A DNA stretch of 64,000 bases, from contig NZ_JASZYK010000010.1 of NCBI RefSeq assembly GCF_030317035.1, positions 124,001 through 188,000 on the forward strand, read 5' to 3'. Positions 25,820 to 34,442 of this stretch are shown here, one piece after another. Position 1 is the stretch's first letter, and each line of letters opens with the position of its first letter. The translations under genes were made by a program, and so were the position numbers. A model generated the notes under the pieces. The model had not been told where the DNA came from and made no database searches. It saw only the letters and a list, made by a program, of their open reading frames with translations. The DNA comes from Variovorax sp. J22G73 (GTDB lineage Bacteria > Pseudomonadota > Gammaproteobacteria > Burkholderiales > Burkholderiaceae_C).

Positions 25820-26043
25820 AGAATATCGAGGCACTGATCGACGACGGCGGCGAGATCACGGTTGGCGCGATCGCATCGATCCAGTGCGCCGCCACTGCCG
25901 CCGACGGCTCTAACGCGCTGGCCATGCTGGTGAGGCGTGAAGGTGAGACTCTCAACGCATTGCTCAAGCGCCTGGACAAGGCCATCGCCAAGTTCTACGA
26001 AGACGGCGAGCCTACCGACGAGATCAACGGTGCTGCCGCTTGA
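25816..26043 (+). CDS. IS66 passenger ORF 2, unknown 75-aa protein
   Basis: The ATG at 25816 overlaps the previous stop (ATGA). The 75-aa product, beginning MKNIEALIDDGGEITVGAIA, has a helical segment LAMLVRREGETLNALLKRLD and an acidic end. It ends 37 nt before the right end of the element. No family is recognised. The tight coupling suggests that it works with passenger ORF 1. Confidence 0.6.
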   Translation: MKNIEALIDDGGEITVGAIASIQCAATAADGSNALAMLVRREGETLNALLKRLDKAIAKFYEDGEPTDEINGAAA

Positions 26044-26080
26044 AAACGTCGCCGTCAACATGCGACGGCAGGACGCTCAC

Positions 26081-26088
26081 CCAAAGCC
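26081..26088. repeat. 8-bp target-site duplication, right copy (CCAAAGCC)
   Basis: Identical to 22779-22786 and directly abutting the right inverted repeat, confirming the element border. Confidence 0.95.
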
Positions 26089-26237
26089 TGCAAGAACGTT
26101 TGATCTTTGGAGTACTCGCCGCCGCGATACCCGTCTTGGCAGTGCTTGTCACATTGAAGGAGCCGGCGCTTAAGCGTTTAACTGCGGTACAACTCGCGCG
26201 CTGCTTACCAGCCATCATTGCCTTGATGCCTTATTAG
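26089..26237 (+). pseudogene. Right part of the small ORF split by the IS66 element
   Basis: Joined to 22756-22786 with one copy of the target site, this gives a 60-codon frame from ATG 22756 to TAG 26235-26237. It has the helix LIFGVLAAAIPVLAVLVTL and the tail QLARCLPAIIALMPY. It may be the C terminus of the decayed membrane-protein gene to the left or a small membrane protein. The frame agreement across the junction is directly visible; its significance as a gene is uncertain. From 26238 to 26432 no ORF or clear regulatory element was seen. Confidence 0.35.
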
Positions 26238-26432
26238 AGTAGAAAGTCGACTTCAAGCTGCCGGGCGCGCCATGCGCCTATCACACTAGGCATGGCCCAA
26301 CAATCGCGCGGCTTAGTCTAAGAGTCCCCGGCGCACGCGTGGATAATCGGTTATTTCGGCGGAACCTACGATGAATGTTCTTCAAAAGCCGCATATCGGA
26401 CAACGGACCTCAGTGTGTGAGGAAAAAAGTAA

Positions 26433-27785
26433 ATGAGTGTGCGTGCGCGCCGACTTTTGGCATTCTGGAAAGAGAACGGAACCTCGGCCACAGTGCGGCT
26501 CTTCCGCACGAAGTTGGGCGCCGCGATTGCGGGGCGGCCCGTGCTTAACAAGATCAAGGCGGGGTCTTTGATTGCTGGAGTGTCTGGGCCGCCGGGGACT
26601 GTTGATGACATCATTCGACACAAGTTTCCCAACCTCCAGCCTATGTCGACCTACCTGATCCCGAAGCCTTCGCTGTCGCGTGTCAGCCTAGTCACCGACA
26701 GCATCGGCAGTGGCAGCCTCTTCGGTGGTGTTGGCACCGCATTGCTGTTCGCTGCGCAGTTGGCCAACCGGATGAATGCAACGCTGCGGGTCGTGACGCG
26801 TACAGAAGTGCCGTCGCCAAAGAATGCTTCACAGGTTTTGGATGCTTACGGAATCGAACTCCTTCACGAGGTCCAGTTCTCCTATGCGCCGATCCCGAAC
26901 GACAACGAGAAACCCGTGCCGATAGCTGGAGCAGTCGCGGGCCTGGACATCGTTCCCGATGAGATGTTCGTCACCACGTCATGGTGGACGACCGCCGCCG
27001 CACTGCCCAGCGTTCCGCATGCTTCGATCATCTATCTGCTGCAGGAAGACGAGCGAATGTTTTATCCGTTCGGGGAAGAACGCGTTCAGTGCGAGCGCAT
27101 TCTGCGCAATCAGGACATCCGGTTCGTCGTCAACACGCGCCTCCTGTACGACCACCTTAGAGCCGACGGCATGGAGCAGCTGGAGAGAAATGGATGCTGG
27201 TTCGAGCCGTCGTTTCCTAAGTCGCTGTTTCACGAGCGTCAGCGCGCGTTGGGCGGCAAAAAGCGCTTCTTCTTTTATGCACGGCCATACAACCCGCGCA
27301 ACCTGTTTCATGTAGGGCTTGACATCATCGATCACGCTGTCAACAAGGGCATCCTCGACCTCGAGCAATGGGACATTTTTCTTGTTGGCAAGGACATTCC
27401 CAATGTGACATTCGGGAATGGCTATGTGCCCAAGCGCTGTGAAGGGCTCAACTGGGAGGCCTACGCTGACCTGGCAGGAACGATCGATCTCGGGCTCTCG
27501 CTGATGTACACGCCGCACCCCAGCTACCCGCCGTTCGACCTTGCGGCAAGCGGCGCGGTCGTGGTGACCAACAAGTTCGCCAACAAGCAGGATCTGTCCA
27601 ACTACTCGCGCAACATCATTTGTGCCGAACTGAACACCGATGCGCTTGTCGACGCGCTTCGTGAGGGTGTGGCGCTTGCTGAAGACACGGAAGCACGCAA
27701 GCGTAATTTCGCAGCCAACGGTTTGGGTGCGGACTGGACCCAGTCGTTCGAGGAAACCCTTCGGTTGCTCACCTCGGGACGCTGA
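26433..27785 (+). CDS. WsaF-like glycosyltransferase (GT-B fold)
   Basis: The 450-aa protein has a GAGG ribosome site before ATG 26433. It contains LVTDSIGSGSLFGGVGTALL and IYLLQEDERMFYPFGEE in the N-terminal Rossmann half, and FFFYARPYNPRNLFHVGLDI plus YTPHPSYPPFDLAASGAVVV in the C-terminal donor half. This pattern matches the WsaF rhamnosyltransferase family of S-layer and O-antigen glycans. With rfbBDAC upstream, dTDP-rhamnose is the likely donor (inference). It shares 1 nt (TGATG) with the next gene. Confidence 0.8.
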   Translation: MSVRARRLLAFWKENGTSATVRLFRTKLGAAIAGRPVLNKIKAGSLIAGVSGPPGTVDDIIRHKFPNLQPMSTYLIPKPSLSRVSLVTDSIGSGSLFGGVGTALLFAAQLANRMNATLRVVTRTEVPSPKNASQVLDAYGIELLHEVQFSYAPIPNDNEKPVPIAGAVAGLDIVPDEMFVTTSWWTTAAALPSVPHASIIYLLQEDERMFYPFGEERVQCERILRNQDIRFVVNTRLLYDHLRADGMEQLERNGCWFEPSFPKSLFHERQRALGGKKRFFFYARPYNPRNLFHVGLDIIDHAVNKGILDLEQWDIFLVGKDIPNVTFGNGYVPKRCEGLNWEAYADLAGTIDLGLSLMYTPHPSYPPFDLAASGAVVVTNKFANKQDLSNYSRNIICAELNTDALVDALREGVALAEDTEARKRNFAANGLGADWTQSFEETLRLLTSGR

Positions 27786-28951
27786 TGTTTGCCCTGGACA
27801 TTCCTCCCGTACCTTACGCGGACCCGTGGCTGCAGCCGCTGTCGACTCGGCTGTCCATGTTGTACAGAAGCAAGGTCCGCGTGGCCTACTTCTACGAAGA
27901 GCCCAACAACAGCACCTTCCGCTACCGTGCCTACAACATGGTCCAGGTGCTGAATGAGCCTGACGCAGGCGACGTATCGGCCAGCTATTTTTTCCTGTCG
28001 GACAGCGATCGATTCGACGAGATTGCAGACGCCGCTGACCTGCTGGTGATCTGCCGGTCACGGTACTGCCATCAGGTGAATGGCCTGATCACCAAGTTCA
28101 GGGCGCGCGGCAAGCGCGTGTTGTTCGATGTCGACGACCTCGTGGTCGACACGGACTATGCGCACCTGGTCGTGGCAACCCTGGGCCTCGATGTCACGCA
28201 GAAAGGGGTATGGGACGACTGGTTCGCAATGATTGCGCGCATGCACCAGACGCTGCGTCTGTGCGACGGTGCCATCACGACCAACGAGTTTCTGGCGGAA
28301 AAGATCGCAGCTTGTTCCGGACTCCCGGTCGCAGTTGTTCCGAATTTCATGAACAAGGAGCAACTTGCCGTGGCCGAGAAGGTCTTTGCTGCAAAAGAGC
28401 GCGCGCGCTTTGCCAGCAGAGGAAAGATGACTCTCGGGTACTTCAGCGGCTCACCGTCACATCGCCTCGACTATGCGCTCGTGGAGCCCGCGCTGGCCGA
28501 TGTGCTGGCCGAGCGGCCAGACGTGGAGGTCATGGTTGTCGGCTACATTGACCATGGTCCGGTGATGCGCGAGTTTGCCGATCGCATCAGCCGCCAGCCT
28601 TTTCAAGACTACGTGAATCTTCAGCGGCTGCTGGGCACGGTCGAGTTCAATCTCATGCCGCTCCAGTCGAATGCGTTCACGGACTGCAAGTCGGAACTCA
28701 AGTACTTCGAGGCCGCGAGCGTTGGCACCTTGAGCATTGCGTCGCCCAGCTTCACCTATCGACGGGCCATTCGCGATGGAGAGAATGGCTATCTCTCGAA
28801 GGCTCATGAATGGACCGAGGCGATCCTGCGAGCGGTGGACCGCACTGCATCGTATGAAGCGATGGCTCTGGACGCACGGCAGGACGCGTTGCTGAAGTTC
28901 GGCTGGCAGAACCAGACCGAGACGATCCTCAACGCGTTCGATATCGCCTAG
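27785..28951 (+). CDS. GT4-like glycosyltransferase
   Basis: The 388-aa protein has EEPNNSTFRYRAYNMVQVLN in the N-terminal domain and VLFDVDDLVVDTDYAHLV. The donor-binding half carries LGYFSGSPSHRLDYALVEPA, ELKYFEAASVGTLSIAS and a DGENGYL segment, typical of GT4/CAZy retaining glycosyltransferases. It is coupled to the WsaF-like gene by a 1-nt overlap and ends 3 nt from the convergent wzt gene. It likely extends the rhamnose-containing chain. Donor unknown. Confidence 0.8.
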   Translation: MFALDIPPVPYADPWLQPLSTRLSMLYRSKVRVAYFYEEPNNSTFRYRAYNMVQVLNEPDAGDVSASYFFLSDSDRFDEIADAADLLVICRSRYCHQVNGLITKFRARGKRVLFDVDDLVVDTDYAHLVVATLGLDVTQKGVWDDWFAMIARMHQTLRLCDGAITTNEFLAEKIAACSGLPVAVVPNFMNKEQLAVAEKVFAAKERARFASRGKMTLGYFSGSPSHRLDYALVEPALADVLAERPDVEVMVVGYIDHGPVMREFADRISRQPFQDYVNLQRLLGTVEFNLMPLQSNAFTDCKSELKYFEAASVGTLSIASPSFTYRRAIRDGENGYLSKAHEWTEAILRAVDRTASYEAMALDARQDALLKFGWQNQTETILNAFDIA

Positions 28952-28954
28952 ACC

Positions 28955-29656
28955 TCAGCGCTCGACGATCCGCCCGTGCTCCATGTGGATCACGCGGTTG
29001 CACTCCTTGGCAATCAGCTCCGGCGAGTGCGACGCCAGGACCAGGATGCCCGACTTGGAGACAACGTCGCGCATTCGCTTTTCAGCCTTTTCGGTGAACT
29101 CGGCATCGCCCACCGACAGCCACTCGTCCATCAGCAGGATGTCAGCCTCAACGCTGGTCGAGATCGAGAAGGCGAGCCGCATCATCATGCCGGTCGAGTA
29201 GGTGCGAACCGGCATGTTGACGTACTCGCCCAGGCCGCTGAATTCGCAGATATCGGGTGTGAGCCGGTCGACCTCTTTCTTGCTCATGCCCATCACGAGG
29301 CCGCGCAGCATGATGTTCTCTACGCCAGTGGCGTCCATCTCGATGCCCAATGCAGGGTCGATCAGGCTGGCCACCGAGCCCTGGCGTGTGAACTCGCCCG
29401 AAGAAGGCTCGTAGACACCCGCCAGCGTGCGCAGCAGCGTGGACTTGCCGGCACCGTTGTGACCAATGAGGCCCAGCCGGTCGCCGCTCTTGAGTTCGAT
29501 GTTGAGGCCGCTGAGCGCCTGCACGACAGTGACGCCGGTTTCCTTGCCGAAGCGCCCCCCGGTGACCGAGGCGGCCAGCGTTTTCTTCAGCGATGCCGAG
29601 CCGGCCCCGTAGATGGGAAAGCTGACCGAAACGTTCTTGAGTGAAATGGATGCCAT
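28955..29656 (-). CDS. wzt: ABC transporter ATPase for polysaccharide export (Wzt/KpsT type, short form)
   Basis: The 233-aa ATPase has Walker A (LGLIGHNGAGKSTLLRTLAG), the YSTGMMMRLAFSI signature and Walker B ILLMDEWLSVGD. This sequence style is specific to the Wzt/TagH/KpsT group. It lacks the about 200-aa C-terminal glycan-recognition domain of O9a-type Wzt, so export probably does not read a terminal modification. It lies 3 nt after the permease gene (stop to ATG) on the minus strand and is antiparallel to the surrounding glycosyltransferase genes. Confidence 0.92.
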   Translation of the reverse strand: MASISLKNVSVSFPIYGAGSASLKKTLAASVTGGRFGKETGVTVVQALSGLNIELKSGDRLGLIGHNGAGKSTLLRTLAGVYEPSSGEFTRQGSVASLIDPALGIEMDATGVENIMLRGLVMGMSKKEVDRLTPDICEFSGLGEYVNMPVRTYSTGMMMRLAFSISTSVEADILLMDEWLSVGDAEFTEKAEKRMRDVVSKSGILVLASHSPELIAKECNRVIHMEHGRIVER

Positions 29657-29659
29657 GGA

Positions 29660-30463
29660 TCAGAGCCAGTAGACGACGCGGCGGCGGTATTTGAAGAACA
29701 GCACGCTCGCGAGCGACAGGCACAGCACGGTCCAGAAGCCGATCCCGATCCAGCTGTGTAGATGGGCTTCTCCGCCCATGAGCGGCGTGCGCAGAAGGTC
29801 GAGCATCTGTGCGAAAGGGTTCCACAGCACGTACTTGGCGCGACCAGGAAGGTTTTCCGGCAGCCAGAACACGGGGGTCAGGAACATCAGCATCTGCATG
29901 ATGCTGGTCACGATCTGGGTCACGTCGCGGTAGCGGGTGCAAATGAGCCCCAGCAGCAGGCCGAGCGCATGCGCGTTGATGACGAGGATCAGGAAGGCGG
30001 GAATGATCAGAAGGACGGACCACGACAGAGTGATGCCGGCCCAAAGCGCGACGGGGACGTACAGCACGATCTGGTGGGCGAACTGGATCAGGTTGCGCGC
30101 CAGAGCCCGCCATACGAAGAGGCTTATCGGAAAGTAGCCTTGCTTCAGGTAGTTGGATGAACCCACGAAGGCGTTGCAGGCATCGGTGACGATGGTGGAG
30201 AAAAGGCCCCAGAAGATCACGCCAAGCGCGAGATGGGGAAAGAACTTGTCCAGCTGGGTGCCGAAGAGCGATGCATACAGCGGGCCCATGCCGCCGATCA
30301 TGATGCCCATGCTCAGTGTGAGCCAGATGGGCCCGAGCATGGAACGCCTGTAGCGCAGGACAATGTCGAACCAGGCGAGGGTCCACCAGATGTCGGTGCG
30401 GCGTGTGCCTTCCCACCAGTCAGCCCAGGCGCTGCGGTGAAGGTTGGAATGAACTTGGCTCAT
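29660..30463 (-). CDS. wzm: ABC-2 polysaccharide export permease (Wzm type)
   Basis: The 267-aa protein has about six membrane helices and the ABC-2 features LAWFDIVLRYRRSMLGPIWL (N-terminal amphipathic element) and LICTRYRDVTQIVTSIMQML before LTPVFWLPE. Wzm/Wzt pairs export undecaprenyl-linked glycan chains across the inner membrane. Its presence implies an ABC-dependent O-antigen or capsule, not Wzx/Wzy. The gene is transcribed away from the next plus-strand glycosyltransferase across a 282-bp gap. Confidence 0.9.
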   Translation of the reverse strand: MSQVHSNLHRSAWADWWEGTRRTDIWWTLAWFDIVLRYRRSMLGPIWLTLSMGIMIGGMGPLYASLFGTQLDKFFPHLALGVIFWGLFSTIVTDACNAFVGSSNYLKQGYFPISLFVWRALARNLIQFAHQIVLYVPVALWAGITLSWSVLLIIPAFLILVINAHALGLLLGLICTRYRDVTQIVTSIMQMLMFLTPVFWLPENLPGRAKYVLWNPFAQMLDLLRTPLMGGEAHLHSWIGIGFWTVLCLSLASVLFFKYRRRVVYWL

Positions 30464-30745
30464 GTGCGTTGATATGAGTCTGCTGGGCGGACGGCAGCGT
30501 CTTCGCCCCTGCGGCCTCCGGACTGCACCTTGACGGGAGCAAATGCCGCGTGGGCGTCGCGGGAGGGCGACCTCATTTCTATCCTTTGTGTGAACCGGGT
30601 GAGTTTACAGGGCGAGGTCAGGGGCGCCTTCCGAAGTCACGGTTGGCCGCACCGTGGTGCGAATGTGGGGAACAAGGCGATCCGAAGATAATCGCCGATT
30701 GGCGGGCACTGAGCCTCGCGTCCTTGCCTTGCCGTCCCATTCGGC
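30464..30745. other. Divergent intergenic region between wzm and a GT2 gene
   Basis: No convincing ORF lies here. Both divergent transcripts must start in this 282-bp gap. A near-perfect palindrome CGCACC-GT-GGTGCG (30648-30661) could be an operator, and GATAAT at 30687-30692 resembles a plus-strand -10 box without a convincing -35. Both are weak, pattern-only calls. Confidence 0.3.
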
Positions 30746-32659
30746 ATGAGCGCCACGAAAAAGTTCCTCGCCGTTCCTGCAGGCGAGTCGTCTATGAAAT
30801 CAGTATCTCGGCTTTTTGACTTCCTTCTGACGGTGCTCTGGACAAGTCCCGGCGTGGGCGGTCGCATCCAGCGCGCATGGCGGATATTCCGCAAGGCCGG
30901 CTGGCGTGGCATCCAGTGGGAGCTCGGACGTCGCATCACCGGATACAACGACTACACACGATGGGTCCGCGACTACGACACGCTCACCCCCGAAATCAGG
31001 AGCAGGCTGGCGCAGCGCGTGGCCTCGATGAGCAACCTGCCGTTGATCTCCATCGTGATGCCCTCGTACAACCCCAATCCCGTGTGGCTGCGCGAAGCCA
31101 TCGAATCGGTGCGCGAGCAGATCTACCCCAACTGGGAGCTGTGCATTGCGGACGATGCATCGCCGTCCGCCGAGGTTCGCGCCATTCTGAAGGCTCACAG
31201 CGAAAGCGATCCGCGCATCAAGGTGGTGTTCCGTGCTCAAAACGGCCACATTTCCGCCGCATCGAACAGTGCGCTCACGCTGGTCTCAGGCTCGTGGGTC
31301 GCACTCATGGACCATGACGACCTTCTGCCGGCACACGCCCTGTTCTGGGTTGCCGACTGCATCGCTTCGCATCCCGACGTCCGGCTCATCTATTCGGACG
31401 AGGACAAGGTCGACGAAGCCGGCAACCGTTCGGGCCCCTATTTCAAGTGCGACTGGAACGCAGACCTTTTCCGGTCGCAAAACATGTTCAGCCACCTCGG
31501 TGTGCTCTCGACCGACCTTGTCCGCGAAGTCGGTGGTTTCCGCGTGGGCCTCGAAGGTTCGCAAGACTGGGACCTGGTGATTCGCTGCATGGAGCGCATC
31601 GAGCCGACGCAGGTGCGCCATATCCCCAGGGTGCTCTATCACTGGCGTGTGCATGCCGAGAGCACCGCAAAGTCGATGGACGCCAAGCCCTATGCCGTGG
31701 TGGCCGGGGAACGCGCGCTCAACGAGCATTTCGAGCGCACACAGACCCGCGCGAAGGCCGAGCACATCGGGTTCGGCTACAGGGTGCACTATGCATTGCC
31801 CGACACCGTGCCGCTGGTGTCACTGGTCATCCCCACGCGCAATTCGAAGGCCTCGCTGCGCCGCTGCGTGAACTCGATCACCGCGAAAACCGCGTATGCG
31901 AGATACGAAGTCCTTGTCGTCGACAACGCGTCCGACGATGCCGAGACGCTCGCCTACCTCGAAACCGTCATCCATACGCCCAATGTTCGTGTTCTGCGCC
32001 AGGCGCAGGTGCACGATGAGGCCACGCTTCGAAACCTGGGCGTCGAGGCTGCACAAGGCGAAGTCGTGGCGCTGGTCGATGATTCAATCGAAGTCATTGC
32101 ACCGGAATGGGTTTCGGAAATGGTGAGCCTGGCGTTGCAACCCGGCGTTGGCGCGGTAGGGGCAAGATTGCTTCAGCGCAATGGAATGCTGAAGCACGCC
32201 GGCATCATTCTTGGCTTGGGGCCGGACGGCGTGGCGGGCTGTTCACACCGCGGCATGCCCGGCGCGCGCCAGGGCTACGGAGGGCGTGCGGCGCTCATCC
32301 AGTCGCTGTCGGCAGTGAGTCTGGCCTGCCTCGTGATCCGCAGGGAGAGCTATCTGCAGATCGGCGGTCTTGGTGCAAACCACCTCAAGGAGGCATTCGC
32401 GGACGTCGACTTCTGTCTGCGTCTGGGTGAGGTAGGTTTGCGGACCCTGTGGACGCCTTACGCCGAGCTGCTCGACCACAAATCTTCCCACGTGCGGAAA
32501 GCAGCGGAGCCCGTGAGCGGCCAGTTGCTACAGGATGTGAAATACATGAAGCAGCGCTGGGGCGACCTTCTCCAGAACGACCCCGCCTACAGCCCCAACC
32601 TCATGCTCGCCCGCGAAGACTTCAGCTACGCCTGGCCCCCCCGGCTGCCGCCTGTCTGA
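30746..32659 (+). CDS. Bifunctional GT2 glycosyltransferase with two catalytic domains
   Basis: The 637-aa protein (ATG 30746; MKSVSRLFDF at 30794 is an alternative) has two GT2 domains. The first (about 95-320) has ISIVMPSYNPNPVWLREAIE and VALMDHDDLLPAHALFW (DxD). The second (about 360-600) has VSLVIPTRNSKASLRRCVNS and VALVDDSIEVIAPEWV. Tandem GT2 proteins of this style add two residues or alternate linkages in rhamnan-type polymers. The next gene starts in its stop codon (TGATG), so they are coupled. Confidence 0.85.
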   Translation: MSATKKFLAVPAGESSMKSVSRLFDFLLTVLWTSPGVGGRIQRAWRIFRKAGWRGIQWELGRRITGYNDYTRWVRDYDTLTPEIRSRLAQRVASMSNLPLISIVMPSYNPNPVWLREAIESVREQIYPNWELCIADDASPSAEVRAILKAHSESDPRIKVVFRAQNGHISAASNSALTLVSGSWVALMDHDDLLPAHALFWVADCIASHPDVRLIYSDEDKVDEAGNRSGPYFKCDWNADLFRSQNMFSHLGVLSTDLVREVGGFRVGLEGSQDWDLVIRCMERIEPTQVRHIPRVLYHWRVHAESTAKSMDAKPYAVVAGERALNEHFERTQTRAKAEHIGFGYRVHYALPDTVPLVSLVIPTRNSKASLRRCVNSITAKTAYARYEVLVVDNASDDAETLAYLETVIHTPNVRVLRQAQVHDEATLRNLGVEAAQGEVVALVDDSIEVIAPEWVSEMVSLALQPGVGAVGARLLQRNGMLKHAGIILGLGPDGVAGCSHRGMPGARQGYGGRAALIQSLSAVSLACLVIRRESYLQIGGLGANHLKEAFADVDFCLRLGEVGLRTLWTPYAELLDHKSSHVRKAAEPVSGQLLQDVKYMKQRWGDLLQNDPAYSPNLMLAREDFSYAWPPRLPPV

Positions 32660-33642
32660 TGACCCTCACCGTCTCCGTCGCCCTCTGCACCCGCAACGGC
32701 GCGCGCTACCTTCCCGATCAGATCCGCAGCATCTGCGCGCAGACGCCCCTTCCCCGGGAGATCGTGGTGTCCGACGACGGCTCCACCGACGACACGCTGG
32801 CGGTGGTGCGCGACACGCTTGCGCAGTGCGGCATGGCCGACCAGATCGAACTGCGCGTGTTCAGCAACGTGCCGCCGCTGGGCGTCACGCGCAATTTCGA
32901 ACAGGCGGCGCGGGCCTGCAGCCATGAACTTGTCGCGCTGTGCGACCAGGACGATGTCTGGCATCCGGGACGGCTCGCGCGCATGGTGGCGCAGTTTGCG
33001 GCGCGGCCCGACCTGCTGCTGCTTCACACCGACGCCCGCCTGGTCGATGGCGACCTGAAGCCCCTGGGCTCCACGCTGTTCCACGCGCTGAAAGTGCAGC
33101 CCGTCGAGCTCTCGGCCATCGGGCGAGGCGAGGCTTTCGGTGTGCTGCTGCGCCGCAATCTGGTGACAGGCGCCACCACGATGTTCCGCAGGGCGCTGCT
33201 CGACACGGCCTTGCCGTTCGCGCCCGAGTGGGTGCACGACGAGTGGCTGGCAGCCGTGGCAGCCGCCATCGGGCGGATGGACGTGCTGCCCGAACCGACC
33301 ATCGACTACCGCCAGCACGCCAGCAACCAGATCGGGGCGCGGCGGCTCACGCTGTCCGAGAAGATCGCCAAGGCCTTCGCCGAGCGCGGCGACAAGCACG
33401 TGGCGCGGCTGCGCCGGGCCGAGGCGCTGCTGCAGCGCCTGCAGCAGCTCGGCGATCGGGTGCCGGCGCGCTACCTCGAGGCGCAGCACGCCAAGGTGGC
33501 GCACCAGCGCTTCCGTGCGCAACTGCCGGCGGCGCGCCCGTTGCGGCTGTTGCCGATCCTGGTGGAAGCGTTGCGCGGGCGCTATGCGCGCTTCGGGCGC
33601 GGCGGCCATGCCGTCGCGCAGGACCTGCTCGAGCGCGGCTAG
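32659..33642 (+). CDS. GT2 glycosyltransferase, rhamnosyltransferase-like
   Basis: The 327-aa protein begins TLTVSVALCTRNGARYLPDQ and contains VVSDDGSTDDTL and LVALCDQDDVWHPGRL, a metal-binding DxDD style common in rhamnosyltransferases. AFGVLLRRNLVTGATTMFRR and DYRQHASNQIGAR fit the C-terminal acceptor region. It is coupled to the preceding tandem GT2 gene. Its TAG stop shares the palindrome CTAG with the stop of the convergent downstream gene. The sugar is inferred only. Confidence 0.82.
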   Translation: MTLTVSVALCTRNGARYLPDQIRSICAQTPLPREIVVSDDGSTDDTLAVVRDTLAQCGMADQIELRVFSNVPPLGVTRNFEQAARACSHELVALCDQDDVWHPGRLARMVAQFAARPDLLLLHTDARLVDGDLKPLGSTLFHALKVQPVELSAIGRGEAFGVLLRRNLVTGATTMFRRALLDTALPFAPEWVHDEWLAAVAAAIGRMDVLPEPTIDYRQHASNQIGARRLTLSEKIAKAFAERGDKHVARLRRAEALLQRLQQLGDRVPARYLEAQHAKVAHQRFRAQLPAARPLRLLPILVEALRGRYARFGRGGHAVAQDLLERG

Positions 33643-34397
33643 CCGCGAAGGCGCCGGTAGCGCCAGAACGACCCCGACAGCCATACCTTCAGCAGGCTGG
33701 TCACGTGCCAGTACAGGTACTTCCTGCTGCGATGGCTTTCGCGCTGGGCGTCATGTCGGGCGACGAGGTCTTCGCCGACCTGCAGCTTCCAGCCCGCGAG
33801 ACGGGTGCGGGCGCAGATGTCGAAATCCTCGCCGTACATGAAGAACCGTTCGTCGAAGCCGCCGACCTGCCGGTAGGCCTCGCTGCGGAACAGCATGAAC
33901 AGGCCGGGAATCCAGGCCGGCACCTTTGGGCGCACGTAGCCGGGCTTCTTGCGCCCGACGATCTCGAAGGGCGTGAGCAGCGCGCGGTGCGGCTCAGGCG
34001 CGGCCTTGCCCGGCTCGAGGATGCGCGGCGTCAGCAGGCCGGCATCGGCAGTGGCCTGGGCAAGCAGCGGCCCCAGCACGTCGCTGTCGAAGCGGATGTC
34101 GGGATTCAGCACCAGGAACCAGGGGGTGCCGCAGCGTTCGAACGCCTGGTTGTGATTGGCACCGAAGCCCTTGGGGCTCGCATTCTCGATCCGCTCCACC
34201 TCGAAGCCCCACGTCCGGCCCGCGAGCAGGTCGGCCTCTGGAATGTTCAGCGTGAGCACGACCTTGGCGGTGGCGGCGCGACTGTGGCGATCCAGCTGCT
34301 CGAGCAGCGGCAACACCAGCGCGAGCTGGCCGTGGCTCACGATGGAAATCGTGATCGGGGCAAACGGTGAGGAAGAGGAAGAGGGGGGCGTGGGCAT
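33639..34397 (-). CDS. GT2 glycosyltransferase, WbbL-like
   Basis: The 252-aa protein starts after a Ser/Pro-rich leader with ITISIVSHGQLALVLPLLEQ and has NASPKGFGANHNQAFERCGT and FLVLNPDIRFDSDVLG. GGFDERFFMYGEDFDICART is the classical ED-containing catalytic-base motif of WbbL rhamnosyltransferases. WbbL enzymes add rhamnose to the first lipid-linked HexNAc, so this one may prime the chain begun by the divergent WecA-like enzyme 45 bp away. This role is inference. Confidence 0.82.
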   Translation of the reverse strand: MPTPPSSSSSPFAPITISIVSHGQLALVLPLLEQLDRHSRAATAKVVLTLNIPEADLLAGRTWGFEVERIENASPKGFGANHNQAFERCGTPWFLVLNPDIRFDSDVLGPLLAQATADAGLLTPRILEPGKAAPEPHRALLTPFEIVGRKKPGYVRPKVPAWIPGLFMLFRSEAYRQVGGFDERFFMYGEDFDICARTRLAGWKLQVGEDLVARHDAQRESHRSRKYLYWHVTSLLKVWLSGSFWRYRRLRG

Positions 34398-34442
34398 GGT
34401 CTAATTTCGCTCGGGAATTCTAGGGTTCCCCAACCCCCACAC

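Larger units (their letters stand above)
22787..26080 (+). mobile_element. Complete IS66-family insertion sequence, 3294 bp
   Basis: Terminal inverted repeats: left GTGAGCGTCCAGCCATCCCA (from 22787) and right, read inwards, GTGAGCGTCCTGCCGTCGCA (from 26080). About 21 of the first 25 bases match. Perfect 8-bp duplications CCAAAGCC flank it. Inside are intact tnpA, tnpB and tnpC plus two small ORFs downstream of tnpC that are not part of the core transposition set. Typical IS66 elements are about 2.5 kb, so the extra length is the passenger part. The perfect duplications and intact genes suggest a fairly recent insertion. Confidence 0.95.
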
